From Clostridia bacterium (lineage in GTDB: Bacteria; Bacillota; Clostridia; Oscillospirales; CAG-272): a DNA stretch of 36,229 bases. The stretch is from contig JAFVQL010000060.1 in the NCBI GenBank assembly GCA_017504785.1, forward strand, positions 1 to 36,229, written 5' to 3'. A program made the translations under genes and the position numbers. Under the pieces are notes generated by a model. It was not told the DNA's origin. It did not search any database and saw only the letters and a list, made by a program, of their open reading frames with translations. This document shows, in pieces, positions 24,329 through 31,999 of the stretch (position 1 is the stretch's first letter; every line of letters begins with the position of its first letter).

Positions 24329-25556
24329 CGGAATACCTCTCCTTTTCCTTTACGGTTGCTAAAATTTTGCCATCGGACACCAAGATGAAAAGATCCTCGC
24401 CGACCGATGCCTGCTCCACGGAGCTTAAAGCACCTCTCTCCGTGCGCGCGGCGCAATATCCGCGGCGCAAGACCTTCAAGGGACTGAGTGCCTCAAGCTT
24501 CTCCGCTTTTATGGAGATCTCGGCGTGCCGCTTCATAAATTCGGCCTTTGCCGCCCCTTTTATTTTTTCATGACAACGCAAAAGCCGCTGCTTTTTATCC
24601 TCGAATAAGCGCCCTTTTCCAAGAAGCGAAAGGCGCTCCTTATATGCAAGCACGCGCTCCCTCTTTCGCTTGGCGGTATGAGAAAGCGCGGCTGCCGCAC
24701 GCGCGGCTGCCGCATCGAGCGACATAAGAAGCTCTCGGATATCGGGCACGCAAAGCTCCGCCGCCGCAGACGGCGTGGGCGCGCGCAGATCCGCGACGAA
24801 ATCGCAGATCGTGAAATCCGTTTCATGCCCAACGGCGGAAACGATCGGCTGTGGCATGGTGGCGATCTTTCTGGCAACCGCCTCGCTGTTAAACGCCCAA
24901 AGATCCTCGATCGATCCGCCGCCGCGACCGATGATAACGACGTCCGCATCCGAAGCTTCAAAATAGGCAAGTCCCTTCAGCAAGGACTGCGGCGCGCCCT
25001 CTCCCTGCACGAGTGCGGGATACAGGACGATATCCGCCAAGGGATAGCGCCGCCCCGTTATATGCAAAACATCGCGGATCGCCGCTCCCGTGGGCGAGGT
25101 GATGACGCCGATTTTCTTTGGGAACGGGGGCAAGGGGCGCTTTCTTTCCTCAGCGAAAAGCCCCTCGGCCGCAAGCTTCTGCTTCAAGCGCTCGTATGCA
25201 AGATAGAGCGCGCCGAGCCCATCGGGGCGAAGCGAGGTCACGTAGATCTGATAAGAGCCGCCCTTTACATAAAGAGAGACCGAGCCGGTCACCAAAACCT
25301 TCATTCCGTCCTCGGGAACAAAGGTAAGCGCGGATGCCGCGGATCGGAACATCACCGCGCGGATCTGGCTGTTTTCGTCCTTCAGGGAAAAGTAGAGATG
25401 ACCGCTGAAATGGCGGGTAAAATTCGATATTTCGCCGCGGATATAGATACGGCTCAAGCGAGAATCGCTCTCCAGCCGCCCTTTGATATATTCGTTCAGC
25501 TCGGTGACGGAGCCGGGCTCTGTCTGCGCGCGCTCTCTGAGCGATGAAATATCCAT
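24318..25556 (-). CDS. xseA: Exodeoxyribonuclease VII large subunit
   Basis: About 412 residues. The N-terminal OB fold (RIYIRGEISNFTRHFSGHLY) is followed by the catalytic domain with VGVITSPTGAAIRDVLH, GRGGGSIEDLWAFNSE and SAVGHETDFTICDFVAD, then a long coiled-coil. With XseB it degrades single-stranded DNA in both directions. The ATG at 25556 has AAGGAGAGGT just before it and is preferred over an upstream extension. It begins 51 bases after the tsaD-like gene. Confidence 0.96.
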   Translation of the reverse strand: MDISSLRERAQTEPGSVTELNEYIKGRLESDSRLSRIYIRGEISNFTRHFSGHLYFSLKDENSQIRAVMFRSAASALTFVPEDGMKVLVTGSVSLYVKGGSYQIYVTSLRPDGLGALYLAYERLKQKLAAEGLFAEERKRPLPPFPKKIGVITSPTGAAIRDVLHITGRRYPLADIVLYPALVQGEGAPQSLLKGLAYFEASDADVVIIGRGGGSIEDLWAFNSEAVARKIATMPQPIVSAVGHETDFTICDFVADLRAPTPSAAAELCVPDIRELLMSLDAAAARAAAALSHTAKRKRERVLAYKERLSLLGKGRLFEDKKQRLLRCHEKIKGAAKAEFMKRHAEISIKAEKLEALSPLKVLRRGYCAARTERGALSSVEQASVGEDLFILVSDGKILATVKEKERYSDGR

Positions 25557-25607
25557 ACCTCTCCTTTCCGAACGGACTCTCCGTTGCATATACAGTATTT
25601 TAGGGGA

Positions 25608-26561
25608 TCACCCCTGATTTTTCAAAAAATTTCTTCTTGCTAAAACGGCAATGCCGACCGCATTGTCCGCCGAATGGGGCGGATCGGCAAAAAAGGCGGA
25701 AAACTCACGCCCGAGCCGCTCCTTTAAGATTGAGTTTGACATCACGCCGCCTGCAAATGCGATGCATTTTTTGCCGTATTCTTCCATGCACGCGCGCGTA
25801 ATACGCGAAAGTCCCTCGCCGATATGCGAGAGAAGGAACGCCGCCGTCTGCGTCTTATCCTGTGTTTCGGAATATACCTTGAGGGCAAGATTTTCCGCAC
25901 CCGAAAAATTTACGAAGGCACCGTCCGTGCGCGGTGCGCGCTTCGGGATCTTCCCTTTATAGGAAAGTGCCAGCGCTTCCATCTGAGGGCCGCAGGGGAA
26001 GCCGAGTCCCATAGCGACACCCACACGGTCGATCAGCTGACCTGCGTTCACGTCCTTCGTTCCCCCGATCAGGCGGCAGGCAAAGCCCGCGCCCTCGGCA
26101 GAAACGGAGAGAAGCTCCGTCGTTCCGCCCGAAACGTGCGCCGCATAAAAGGGCTCGCCAAGCAGATCCTCGCGACCGGAGGAATAGAGCGCCGCCATAA
26201 TATGACCACACTGATGCGAAAAATGATACAGCGGGACGCGGGCACCCGCGGCAAAGGCGGTTGCGGCCGAAAGTCCCGCAAGAAAGCACGGCATATACGA
26301 GCCTTCCACATTGCGCGGTCTTGTGCTGACACCGACGGCAAGGACGGGACGCGCGCCGATCACGGCCTTCGCATCCTCCATAGCACGCGGCAATGCCGCC
26401 GTGTGAGAAAAGAGAGCATCCGACTGGCGAAGCCCTCTCTCTCCCGCCTTAACGGGAAGCGGATATTTCAAATTGGCAAGCTCTTCTCCGCCCGCGCCGA
26501 TCACGGCCACCGAGGTCGTGTAATTGCTCGTATCGATCCCGAGAAAGCAGCCGTCCGTCAT
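25608..26561 (-). CDS. TsaD/Kae1-family paralogue of unknown role
   Basis: 317 residues with the ASKHA ATPase fold of the TsaD family. Seen directly: GIDTSNYTTSVAV (TsaD has GIETSCDETGVAI), a metal-binding HxxxH in HFSHQCGHIMA (116 and 120), SGGTTELL, DRVGVAMGLGFPCGPQMEALA, VNFSGAENLALKVY and IAFAGGVMSNSILKERL, DNAVGIA. These match TsaD in order but differ at several conserved spots, so it is a paralogue rather than the essential tRNA t6A enzyme, unless no other copy exists. It overlaps the nusB stop by 4 bases (ATGA) and precedes xseA. It probably binds nucleotide; what it modifies is unknown. Confidence 0.8.
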   Translation of the reverse strand: MTDGCFLGIDTSNYTTSVAVIGAGGEELANLKYPLPVKAGERGLRQSDALFSHTAALPRAMEDAKAVIGARPVLAVGVSTRPRNVEGSYMPCFLAGLSAATAFAAGARVPLYHFSHQCGHIMAALYSSGREDLLGEPFYAAHVSGGTTELLSVSAEGAGFACRLIGGTKDVNAGQLIDRVGVAMGLGFPCGPQMEALALSYKGKIPKRAPRTDGAFVNFSGAENLALKVYSETQDKTQTAAFLLSHIGEGLSRITRACMEEYGKKCIAFAGGVMSNSILKERLGREFSAFFADPPHSADNAVGIAVLARRNFLKNQG

Positions 26562-26962
26562 GACAAAGACTGATCCTTGGAAATAGCGTTCAGAACACCG
26601 TTGACGAAAATATAGGCCTTATCGTCGTCATACTTCTTTGAAAGCTCAATGCACTCGTTGATGGAAACCTTTACCGGAATATCCTCGCGAAAAAGGATCT
26701 CATACGCGCCAAGACGAAGAAGCGCCATGGAAACGAGCGAAACGCGCTCCTTTTTCCAACCGACAAGATTCTTCGAAATCACTTCCTCAAGCGCCTCGGC
26801 CTTCGCATAAACGCCGAAAAATACGTCCTTTACGTAAGCATCCGTCTGCAGCTCACGCTCTGCGGTTGCCTTTTCAAAAATTTCCTCTGCGCTTTCATCG
26901 TTTTTGCAAACGCCTTCGTAAAGAAGGAGAAAGGCGTTTTCTCTTGCTTCTTTTCTGTTCAT
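26558..26962 (-). CDS. nusB: Transcription antitermination factor NusB
   Basis: 134 residues, all-helical. NusB with NusE/S10 binds boxA RNA and supports antitermination of rRNA operons. Family features are the start RKEARENAFLLLYEG, the central VGWKKERVSLVSMALLRLGAYEIL and VKVSINECIELSKKYDDDKAYIFVNGVLNAI. It is the first gene of the long minus-strand group and has its own near-perfect promoter (27000-27028). The stop overlaps the tsaD-like start by 4 bases. Confidence 0.97.
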   Translation of the reverse strand: MNRKEARENAFLLLYEGVCKNDESAEEIFEKATAERELQTDAYVKDVFFGVYAKAEALEEVISKNLVGWKKERVSLVSMALLRLGAYEILFREDIPVKVSINECIELSKKYDDDKAYIFVNGVLNAISKDQSLS

Positions 26963-26999
26963 GAATTGAGTCCTTTACAAAATTTGTATTATTATTCAT

Positions 27000-27028
27000 A
27001 TTATACATTTTTTCTTTCGCAATGTCAA
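27000..27028 (-). promoter_or_regulatory. Sigma-A promoter of the nusB operon
   Basis: Minus strand TTGACA, 17-base spacer, TATAAT, 38 bases before the nusB start; a divergent promoter for the membrane gene lies about 50 bases away. Confidence 0.92.
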
Positions 27029-27076
27029 CGGACGAACGGACATTTTTTAAATAATTTAAAATTTTATACTTAATAC

Positions 27077-27105
27077 TTGCAATGCGCGCGAAAATATGCT
27101 AAAAT
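27077..27105 (+). promoter_or_regulatory. Sigma-A promoter of the membrane-protein pair
   Basis: Plus strand TTGCAA, 17-base spacer, TAAAAT, 30 bases before the ATG at 27136. Confidence 0.75.
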
Positions 27106-27135
27106 ATGAGCATTGATTACAAAAGGAGCACCCCA

Positions 27136-27558
27136 ATGAATAAAGCATTGCATATTTTGCGCCGCGGCGCGGTATATACGACGTGCATTATGATCGTCTT
27201 TTATCTTTTCTCCTTCATCCTGCCGTTGACGCTTCCCGCCATCAGCGCGCGCTACTTCTTTCTGATCCTCGGCTTCGGCATGGCTTTCTCCCTTTCTCTT
27301 GAGATCTTCTCGATCAAAGCACTCAAGCCGTTCGTTCAATACGCTACGCATTACACATCCCTCGTTCTCTGTTTTATCGCGCTTTACCTTCTCTCCGGCA
27401 ATTACGCGCAAAGAGGCGGGCGCAGTCTTTTCGTTGCCTCCGTGCTCTTCACGGTCGGATACGCCGCCGTTGCCGTTCCGATGGCACTGATCAAGGGGCG
27501 CTACGCAAGAAAAAGAGCACAAAGCAATCCTTCTGCCTACAAAAGCATTTACCGCTGA
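27136..27558 (+). CDS. Four-helix membrane protein of unknown function
   Basis: 140 residues with four hydrophobic segments (TTCIMIVFYLFSFILP, YFFLILGFGMAFSLSL, YTSLVLCFIALYLLSG and LFVASVLFTVGYAAVAVPM) and a basic C-terminal tail. The layout resembles small four-helix families such as DUF3021, but I cannot place it firmly. The ATG at 27136 has AAGGAG 7 bases upstream and a promoter before it. It is followed after 39 bases by the TraX-like gene and is probably cotranscribed. No conserved catalytic residue is visible. Confidence 0.7.
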   Translation: MNKALHILRRGAVYTTCIMIVFYLFSFILPLTLPAISARYFFLILGFGMAFSLSLEIFSIKALKPFVQYATHYTSLVLCFIALYLLSGNYAQRGGRSLFVASVLFTVGYAAVAVPMALIKGRYARKRAQSNPSAYKSIYR

Positions 27559-27597
27559 CCCTTCTTCTTGAAAAAATCGGCACAAGGAGCAATCGAT

Positions 27598-28155
27598 TTG
27601 AAAAAATACGAGATTCTGAATGCAAATACCTTGAAGATCATCGCGCTCATCTCTATGGTCATCGACCACGTGGGCGTGATGATTTTTCCGTCTACCCTTT
27701 GGCTTAGATGCCTTGGACGCATATCACTGCCGATCTTCGCCTATATGATCGCAGAGGGGTGCCGCTATACCAAAGATCCGAAAAAATACTTCTTACGCAT
27801 TTTTATCCTCGGCTTGCTGTGCCAAGCGGTTTACTTCGTCGTTTACGGAACGCTCTATCTTTCCACCGTAGTTTCCTTTGCGCTTTCCGTGCTTGCCATA
27901 CAGTGCATCAACAAGCTTTTGCTCTCAAGAGATGGAAAAGCGATAGCGACACACGGCCTCTGCTGCCTTGCCCTTTTGCTTTTGATGCTCTTTCTCGTCT
28001 TCCCGCCGAATTTCATGGATAAGTACGGCCTGAAGCTTGACTACGGCATCTACCCCTTTCTCATCCCGATCGTTTTGTACTATCTGCCCTCAAAGGAGTG
28101 GCGCCTATTCGCCATGATCCCGCTCCTTTATCTTCTTTCGCTGAATTTTCAGTAG
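27598..28155 (+). CDS. TraX-like membrane protein, cut by an in-frame TAG
   Basis: Multi-helix membrane protein of the TraX family (pilin acetylation protein of F plasmids; in Bacillota a chromosomal protein of unknown role). Seen: LKIIALISMVIDHVGVMIFP near the start, LGRISLPIFAYMIAEGCRYTKD, and repeated hydrophobic segments. The start is TTG at 27598 with AAGGAG 8 bases upstream. The frame ends at TAG (28153-28155) after SLNFQ, but the same frame continues to 28302 as the family's typical final helices (next entry). The TAG thus stands where the family has an ordinary residue, perhaps a Trp codon (TGG to TAG). It may be a sequencing error, a mutation or readthrough. Confidence 0.75.
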   Translation: MKKYEILNANTLKIIALISMVIDHVGVMIFPSTLWLRCLGRISLPIFAYMIAEGCRYTKDPKKYFLRIFILGLLCQAVYFVVYGTLYLSTVVSFALSVLAIQCINKLLLSRDGKAIATHGLCCLALLLLMLFLVFPPNFMDKYGLKLDYGIYPFLIPIVLYYLPSKEWRLFAMIPLLYLLSLNFQ

Positions 28156-28302
28156 GAACAGTTGCTTGCATTCTGCGCGCTCCCCATTCTCCTTTTATAC
28201 AACGGAAAGCGCGGAAGGAAAAACCTAAAATACTTTTTCTACGTCGCTTATCCCGCGCATCTCGTCTTGATATTCTTCGTTTACATCCTTTTCTTTTCAT
28301 GA
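28156..28302 (+). pseudogene. C-terminal remainder of the TraX-like gene after TAG
   Basis: In-frame continuation of the TraX-like gene: EQLLAFCALPILLLYNGKRG, KNLKYFFYVAYPAHLVLI, then a terminal helix and a TGA. LLLYNGKRG...KYFFYVFYPAHL is the usual end of this family, so this stretch belongs to the same gene. It has no start codon or ribosome binding site of its own. Confidence 0.8.
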
Positions 28303-28616
28303 TTTCTGCCCTGTATTTTTAACTCATTTTTATGTTTTTGATGCAACACCGGCGGATTTGATCCGGGAACAGACGGTGGCGGCCGAATGCATTTTTACCC
28401 TTACGATGCCCGCTTTTCACTTATGGATCTTACCCGATGATCGCGGGTATATTTCAATCTTTTTCGCCTAAAAGCGGTGCGCTTATGATTGGATCTTTAG
28501 AAGAAAATGCATTTTTCCCTTTCGTTCTGCGAGCCGTTTTTTTTAACATGCGAAGACGAAAAAACGAAAGGCAAAAGCCGCCTGCAAATCTACAAAAAAA
28601 TCTTACGTCATACAAA

Positions 28617-28656
28617 AAAATGCACGGACATCTCTGCCCGTGCATTTTCATTTTTC
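28617..28656. terminator. Terminator in the long gap
   Basis: 11-bp stem AAAATGCACGG / CCGTGCATTTT with a ten-base loop, followed by TTTTCATTTTTC; A-rich on the other side, so it could act in both directions. It would end the transcript of the membrane-protein pair. Confidence 0.8.
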
Positions 28657-28934
28657 ATGGATTTCGTTTCAAAAAAAGCTTCGTATATCCCAAAAGAAAA
28701 AGTCGAAAAGCCCCGTTTTTTTCCATATAACACCGTTCCCCGACACAAGAATTTTCTTTCCGTATAAGCATCTTTATACCCCCGGCATCAGAAAAAAGAG
28801 CGGATATAAAAGATATCCGAGGGCATCTTTCGTGAAAAACGGGAGAAGAAAAATACGAAGCGAAAAAACGGTTTTCTCCCTGCTTATGACGCCGTTTTCT
28901 ACCTCTTATATTATAATGCAAGAGCGCATTATAT

Positions 28935-28969
28935 AAACAAAAGGCTCGCTGTGGGTTAAGCAGCGAGCC
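28935..28969 (-). terminator. Rho-independent terminator of rpsT
   Basis: In the leftward transcript a 9-bp stem GGCTCGCTG / CAGCGAGCC is followed by TTTTGTTT; it begins 17 bases after the rpsT stop. Confidence 0.88.
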
Positions 28970-28986
28970 TCTTATTTTGGTGGCAA

Positions 28987-29250
28987 TTATGCCATTTTGT
29001 TAAACTTAACGGTGAATTCAGACTTCTTGTGAGCGGCGTTATTCTTATGAAGGATACCATGAGCAACGGCCTGGTCAACCTTCTTAACAGCCAACTTGTA
29101 AAGCTCGGAAGCAGCAGCCTTGTCACCTGCATCAACAGCGGCATTGAACTTCTTGATGGTGGTCTTAAGAGCAGACTTCAGCATCTGGTTCTTCAGTGCC
29201 TTTGCACGGTTCACAAGAATACGCTTTTTTGCGGACTTAATGTTTGCCAT
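28987..29250 (-). CDS. rpsT: Small ribosomal subunit protein bS20
   Basis: Protein bS20 of the 30S subunit, 87 residues, rich in Lys and Ala: MANIKSAKKRILVNRAKALKNQ, ALKTTIKKFNAAV, VDQAVAHGILHKNNAAHKKS. The ATG at 29250 is used, with AAGGAG 7 bases upstream; the frame start at TTG 29256 lies inside the spacer. The gene has a strong promoter (29361-29389) and an ~110-base leader with several inverted repeats, which suggests leader-based control as for other ribosomal proteins. Confidence 0.97.
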   Translation of the reverse strand: MANIKSAKKRILVNRAKALKNQMLKSALKTTIKKFNAAVDAGDKAAASELYKLAVKKVDQAVAHGILHKNNAAHKKSEFTVKFNKMA

Positions 29251-29271
29251 TTTCAATCTCCTTAAAATTTT

Positions 29272-29335
29272 GAAGCAATCCGTGCTTCACTCCCATGGGA
29301 CGGCTGAGAGGGTCCATCCCACCGAACTGATGACA
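29272..29335 (-). ncRNA. Candidate structured leader of rpsT
   Basis: Read on the minus strand, the rpsT leader contains GGGATGG pairing with CCGTCCC across a ten-base loop, an alternative CTCTC / GGGAG region, and a GAAGC / GCTTC hairpin (29272-29288) close to the Shine-Dalgarno. The region is GC-rich in an otherwise AT-rich leader. I do not recognise it as a named riboswitch or T-box. An autoregulatory leader for bS20 is an inference. Confidence 0.5.
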
Positions 29336-29360
29336 CCCGATTCCTTTTCATACATCGCAT

Positions 29361-29389
29361 ATTATACCATATCTTTCGAAAAAAATCAA
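29361..29389 (-). promoter_or_regulatory. Sigma-A promoter of rpsT
   Basis: Minus strand TTGATT, 17-base spacer, TATAAT, about 110 bases before the rpsT start, leaving room for a structured leader. Confidence 0.85.
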
Positions 29390-29439
29390 GAGGTTTTTTG
29401 AATTTTTTTCGCATTATGGAAAATATTTTTTAAAAAGAC

Positions 29440-29468
29440 TTGACAAACGGGCTTTTTTCTGTTATACT
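29440..29468 (+). promoter_or_regulatory. Sigma-A promoter of ylxM-ffh
   Basis: Plus strand TTGACA, 17-base spacer, TATACT. A 7-bp inverted repeat TGTAAAG-7-CTTTACA (29469-29489) overlaps the likely transcription start and could be an operator. Confidence 0.88.
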
Positions 29469-29506
29469 TGTAAAGTAATTTGCTTTACAGCATCATGGGG
29501 GCCGTT

Positions 29507-29863
29507 ATGTTTGAGAAGAATATGAAAATTTCATACCTCCTCGACTTCTACGGCGACGTGCTGGATGAGCGCGTGCGTGCCGTGATGGGCGCGTATTATG
29601 ACAACGACCTTTCGCTTGCGGAGATCGCAGAGGGCGAGGGGATATCCAGACAGGGCGTCCGACATTTGATCAAAAAGGGCGAGGAGCATCTTCTCTTTTT
29701 GGAAGAAAAGCTTGGGCTTGCAGCCACCTACGGCGAGATCCGTGCGGCGGCAGAGAGCCTCACCGCCGTTGCCGAAGAGATACGGCAAGAAAAGCTCTGC
29801 CGCGTGGACGCCGCAGAAAAGATCGATGCAATTGCAAATTTGATCGTCAGCAAAGGAGTGTAA
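29507..29863 (+). CDS. ylxM: YlxM-family DNA-binding protein of the SRP operon
   Basis: 118 residues from the ATG at 29507; helix-turn-helix protein seen upstream of ffh in many Bacillota. Features are the start KISYLLDFYGDVL, the HTH region LSLAEIAEGEGISRQGVRHLIKKGEE, and an acidic coiled C-terminal part. It is thought to control or assist signal recognition particle expression, but its exact role is not settled. The ORF extension to 29480 is dropped because GGGGG lies just upstream of the chosen ATG. It is followed by ffh after 98 bases, with a stem-loop (29931-29946) before the ffh Shine-Dalgarno. Confidence 0.9.
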   Translation: MFEKNMKISYLLDFYGDVLDERVRAVMGAYYDNDLSLAEIAEGEGISRQGVRHLIKKGEEHLLFLEEKLGLAATYGEIRAAAESLTAVAEEIRQEKLCRVDAAEKIDAIANLIVSKGV

Positions 29864-29930
29864 GCACACTTGCTTCCCTCCCGCGCGCCGCTTTTCCCGA
29901 TCCTTTGGGAATACGGCATAGTTTTTAGCT

Positions 29931-29946
29931 GTCGCCGCGTGGCGAC
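29931..29946 (+). promoter_or_regulatory. Stem-loop before the ffh ribosome binding site
   Basis: Perfect 6-bp GC stem GTCGCC-GCGT-GGCGAC, ending about six bases before the TGGAG used by ffh. It could influence translation of ffh; the inference is weak. Confidence 0.4.
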
Positions 29947-29961
29947 GGAATGGAGATTTAT

Positions 29962-31293
29962 ATGTTCGGAAATCTGACAGAAAAGTTAGCCAACGCCTTT
30001 AAGAAATTCCGTAGCAAGGGCAAGTTAACCGAAGCAGATGTCAAGGAAGGCATGCGCGAGGTCAAGCTCGCGTTGCTCGAAGCCGATGTAAACTTCAAGG
30101 TCGTTAAGGATTTTGTAAAAACCGTTACGGAGCGTGCGGTGGGCGCAGAGGTGCTTGAGAGCCTTCTCCCCGCACAGCAGATCGTCAAGATCGTGAACGA
30201 GGAGCTGATTCAGCTGATGGGCGCGGATACGACCAAGCTCGTAATCAGTCCCAAGCCTCCGACGGTGATCATGATGGTGGGTCTTCAGGGTGCGGGCAAA
30301 ACCACGCACACGGGAAAGCTCGCTGCCATGTATAAGCAAAAGGGCAAGTCTCCCCTGCTCATTGCCTGTGACGTCTACCGCCCTGCGGCTGTGGATCAGC
30401 TGAAGATCGTGGGCGAGAGCGTCGGCGTTCCCGTTTTTTCTATGGGAACGAAGGTATCCCCCGTTGAGATCGCAAAGGCGGGCATCGAAGCCGCGAAAAA
30501 GGGCGGCCACGATATGGTCTTTATCGATACGGCAGGACGGCTTCACATTGACGAGGAGCTGATGGAAGAGCTTGTGAAGATCAAAACGGCCGTGGAGCCA
30601 ACCGAGATCCTTCTCACGGTGGACGCTATGCTCGGCCAGGATGCCGTGAACGTTGCAAAGACCTTCAACGAGCTTCTTGATATTACGGGCGTTGTACTGA
30701 CAAAAATGGACGGCGATACCCGCGGCGGCGCGGCGCTTTCCGTTAAATACATCACCGGCAAGCCGATCAAGTTTATCGGTACGGGCGAGAAGATGGATGC
30801 CATTGAGCCATTCCATCCCGATCGCATGGCATCGAGAATCCTCGGCATGGGTGATATTCTCTCTCTGATCGAAAAGGCGGAGGCCGCCTTTGATGAAAAA
30901 AACGCAAAGGCACTGGAGGAAAAGTTCCGCCAGCAGACCTTTACCTTGGACGACTTCCTTATGCAGATGCAGCAGCTCAAGAAGATGGGCAATATCGAAA
31001 ACCTCCTTGGTATGCTCCCCGGCGTGAAGCCCGGCGCACTCAAGGATGCACAGGTGGACGAAAATCAAATGAAGCGCACCGAAGCGATCATCCTTTCGAT
31101 GACGAAGGCGGAGCGCACGCGCCCCGACATCATCAACGGCGCGCGCAGAAAGCGCATTGCACAAGGCTCGGGAACGACGGTCGAGGACGTCAATAAGCTT
31201 TTAAAGCAATTCGACCAGATGCGAAAAATGATGAAACAATTCACCGGCATGGGCAAGCGCCGCGGTCTTGCGGGACTGAAGCTTCCCTTCTAA
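29962..31293 (+). CDS. ffh: Signal recognition particle protein Ffh
   Basis: SRP54 homologue, 443 residues. N domain (GNLTEKLANAFKKFRSKGKL), G domain with GLQGAGKTTHTGKLA, DVYRPAAVDQLK, DTAGRLHID and TKMDGDTRGGAALS, then a methionine-rich M domain (NLLGMLPGVKPG, RRKRIAQGSGTTVEDVNKLL, QMRKMMKQFTGMGKRR) that binds signal peptides and 4.5S RNA. It delivers nascent membrane proteins to FtsY and SecYEG. The ATG at 29962 is taken, with GGAG 7 bases upstream, over the ATG at 29950, which overlaps that site. It follows ylxM and precedes rpsP and khpA, the usual operon. Confidence 0.98.
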   Translation: MFGNLTEKLANAFKKFRSKGKLTEADVKEGMREVKLALLEADVNFKVVKDFVKTVTERAVGAEVLESLLPAQQIVKIVNEELIQLMGADTTKLVISPKPPTVIMMVGLQGAGKTTHTGKLAAMYKQKGKSPLLIACDVYRPAAVDQLKIVGESVGVPVFSMGTKVSPVEIAKAGIEAAKKGGHDMVFIDTAGRLHIDEELMEELVKIKTAVEPTEILLTVDAMLGQDAVNVAKTFNELLDITGVVLTKMDGDTRGGAALSVKYITGKPIKFIGTGEKMDAIEPFHPDRMASRILGMGDILSLIEKAEAAFDEKNAKALEEKFRQQTFTLDDFLMQMQQLKKMGNIENLLGMLPGVKPGALKDAQVDENQMKRTEAIILSMTKAERTRPDIINGARRKRIAQGSGTTVEDVNKLLKQFDQMRKMMKQFTGMGKRRGLAGLKLPF

Positions 31294-31359
31294 ATTCACT
31301 TTACAGTCATAATTAAAAATTATAAAAATAAAAACACAATTTTTTGGAGGAACAAAACA

Positions 31360-31605
31360 ATGGCAGTAAAAATCAGACTTAAGAGACTTGGTGCAAAGAA
31401 GACCCCCTTCTACCGCGTAGTGGTTGCAGACGAGCGTTCTCCCCGCGACGGTAAGTTCATCGAGGAGATCGGTTACTACAACCCCCTCACCGATCCCGCT
31501 GACATCAAGATCGATGCAGAGAAGGCTAGCAAGTGGCTTGCAAACGGCGCTCAGCCTACCGAGACTGTTAAGGCGCTTTTGAAGAAAAGCGAAATCCTTA
31601 AGTAA
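31360..31605 (+). CDS. rpsP: Small ribosomal subunit protein bS16
   Basis: Protein bS16 of the 30S subunit, 81 residues: [42 protein letters not shown] and [17 protein letters not shown]. The ATG is preceded by GGAGG. It lies 66 bases after ffh; a TTTACA-17-TAAAAA pair at about 31300-31328 could be an internal promoter, but it is weak. khpA follows 29 bases later. Confidence 0.97.
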   Translation: MAVKIRLKRLGAKKTPFYRVVVADERSPRDGKFIEEIGYYNPLTDPADIKIDAEKASKWLANGAQPTETVKALLKKSEILK

Positions 31606-31634
31606 TTCGTGACCGAAAGGAACGGGTTGAACTC

Positions 31635-31868
31635 ATGGATCTTAAACAGACTTTGACGGATATCGCCCGCGCTATCGTTGATACGCCCGACGCCGTTTTC
31701 GTTGAAATGAACGAGGACGGAGACGACGTGGAGCTTGTACTCACCGTTGCCGAAGATGATACGGGTATGGTGATCGGTCGCCACGGAAAAATCGCCAAGG
31801 CTATCCGCCAGATCATGAAGGTTGCGGCTACCAAAACCGGAAAGCGCGTTACCGTTGAAATTAAGTAA
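31635..31868 (+). CDS. khpA: KhpA, KH-domain RNA-binding protein
   Basis: 77 residues, a single KH domain: the GxxG loop reads IGRHGK (residues 46-51) followed by IAKAIRQIMKVAA. KhpA (YlqC) pairs with KhpB/EloR in many Gram-positives and affects cell elongation and small-RNA handling. The ATG has a weak AAAGGAA upstream. It is the last gene of the ylxM operon and ends at a strong terminator; rimM, trmD and rplS, which often follow, are absent. Confidence 0.93.
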   Translation: MDLKQTLTDIARAIVDTPDAVFVEMNEDGDDVELVLTVAEDDTGMVIGRHGKIAKAIRQIMKVAATKTGKRVTVEIK

Positions 31869-31870
31869 AA

Positions 31871-31909
31871 CAAGTGCCTCGGGCAAATTTTGCCCGAGGC
31901 TTGTTTTTT
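31871..31909 (+). terminator. Rho-independent terminator of the ylxM-khpA operon
   Basis: Stem with CCTCGGGCAAA / TTTGCCCGAGG at its core, extended by CAAG / CTTG with a two-base bulge, followed by TTTTTT; it begins 2 bases after the khpA stop. Confidence 0.92.
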
Positions 31910-31999
31910 AGAGATTTTACACAAGAAAAGTTCTGATTCTTTATACATTCGGACGGAGATTTTCCGTCACTCCCACACCCCGCATATGGAGAAATAGAT

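Larger units (their letters stand above)
28303..28986. other. Long gap with few identifiable elements
   Basis: About 680 bases without a convincing gene. It holds the terminator at 28617-28648, a 7-bp palindrome CGGATAT-AAAAG-ATATCCG (28801-28819), an 8-bp one TATAATGC-6-GCATTATA (28912-28933) and the rpsT terminator at 28935-28969. The frames present lack ribosome binding sites or run through the terminator. One open frame beginning near 28301 reads DATPADLIREQTVAAECIF and further, with protein-like composition but no start codon, so it may be a relic. Confidence 0.6.

Noticed and set aside
28437..28730. Plus-strand frame of 97 codons in the long gap
   Set aside because: It runs through a terminator, has no ribosome binding site and no recognisable domain.
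29272..29335. T-box leader before rpsT
   Set aside because: GGTGGGATGGACC only vaguely resembles the T-box sequence, and the gene is not an amino-acid gene.
30025..31164. Long minus-strand frame of 379 codons
   Set aside because: It is the antisense shadow of ffh; composition and motifs belong to ffh.
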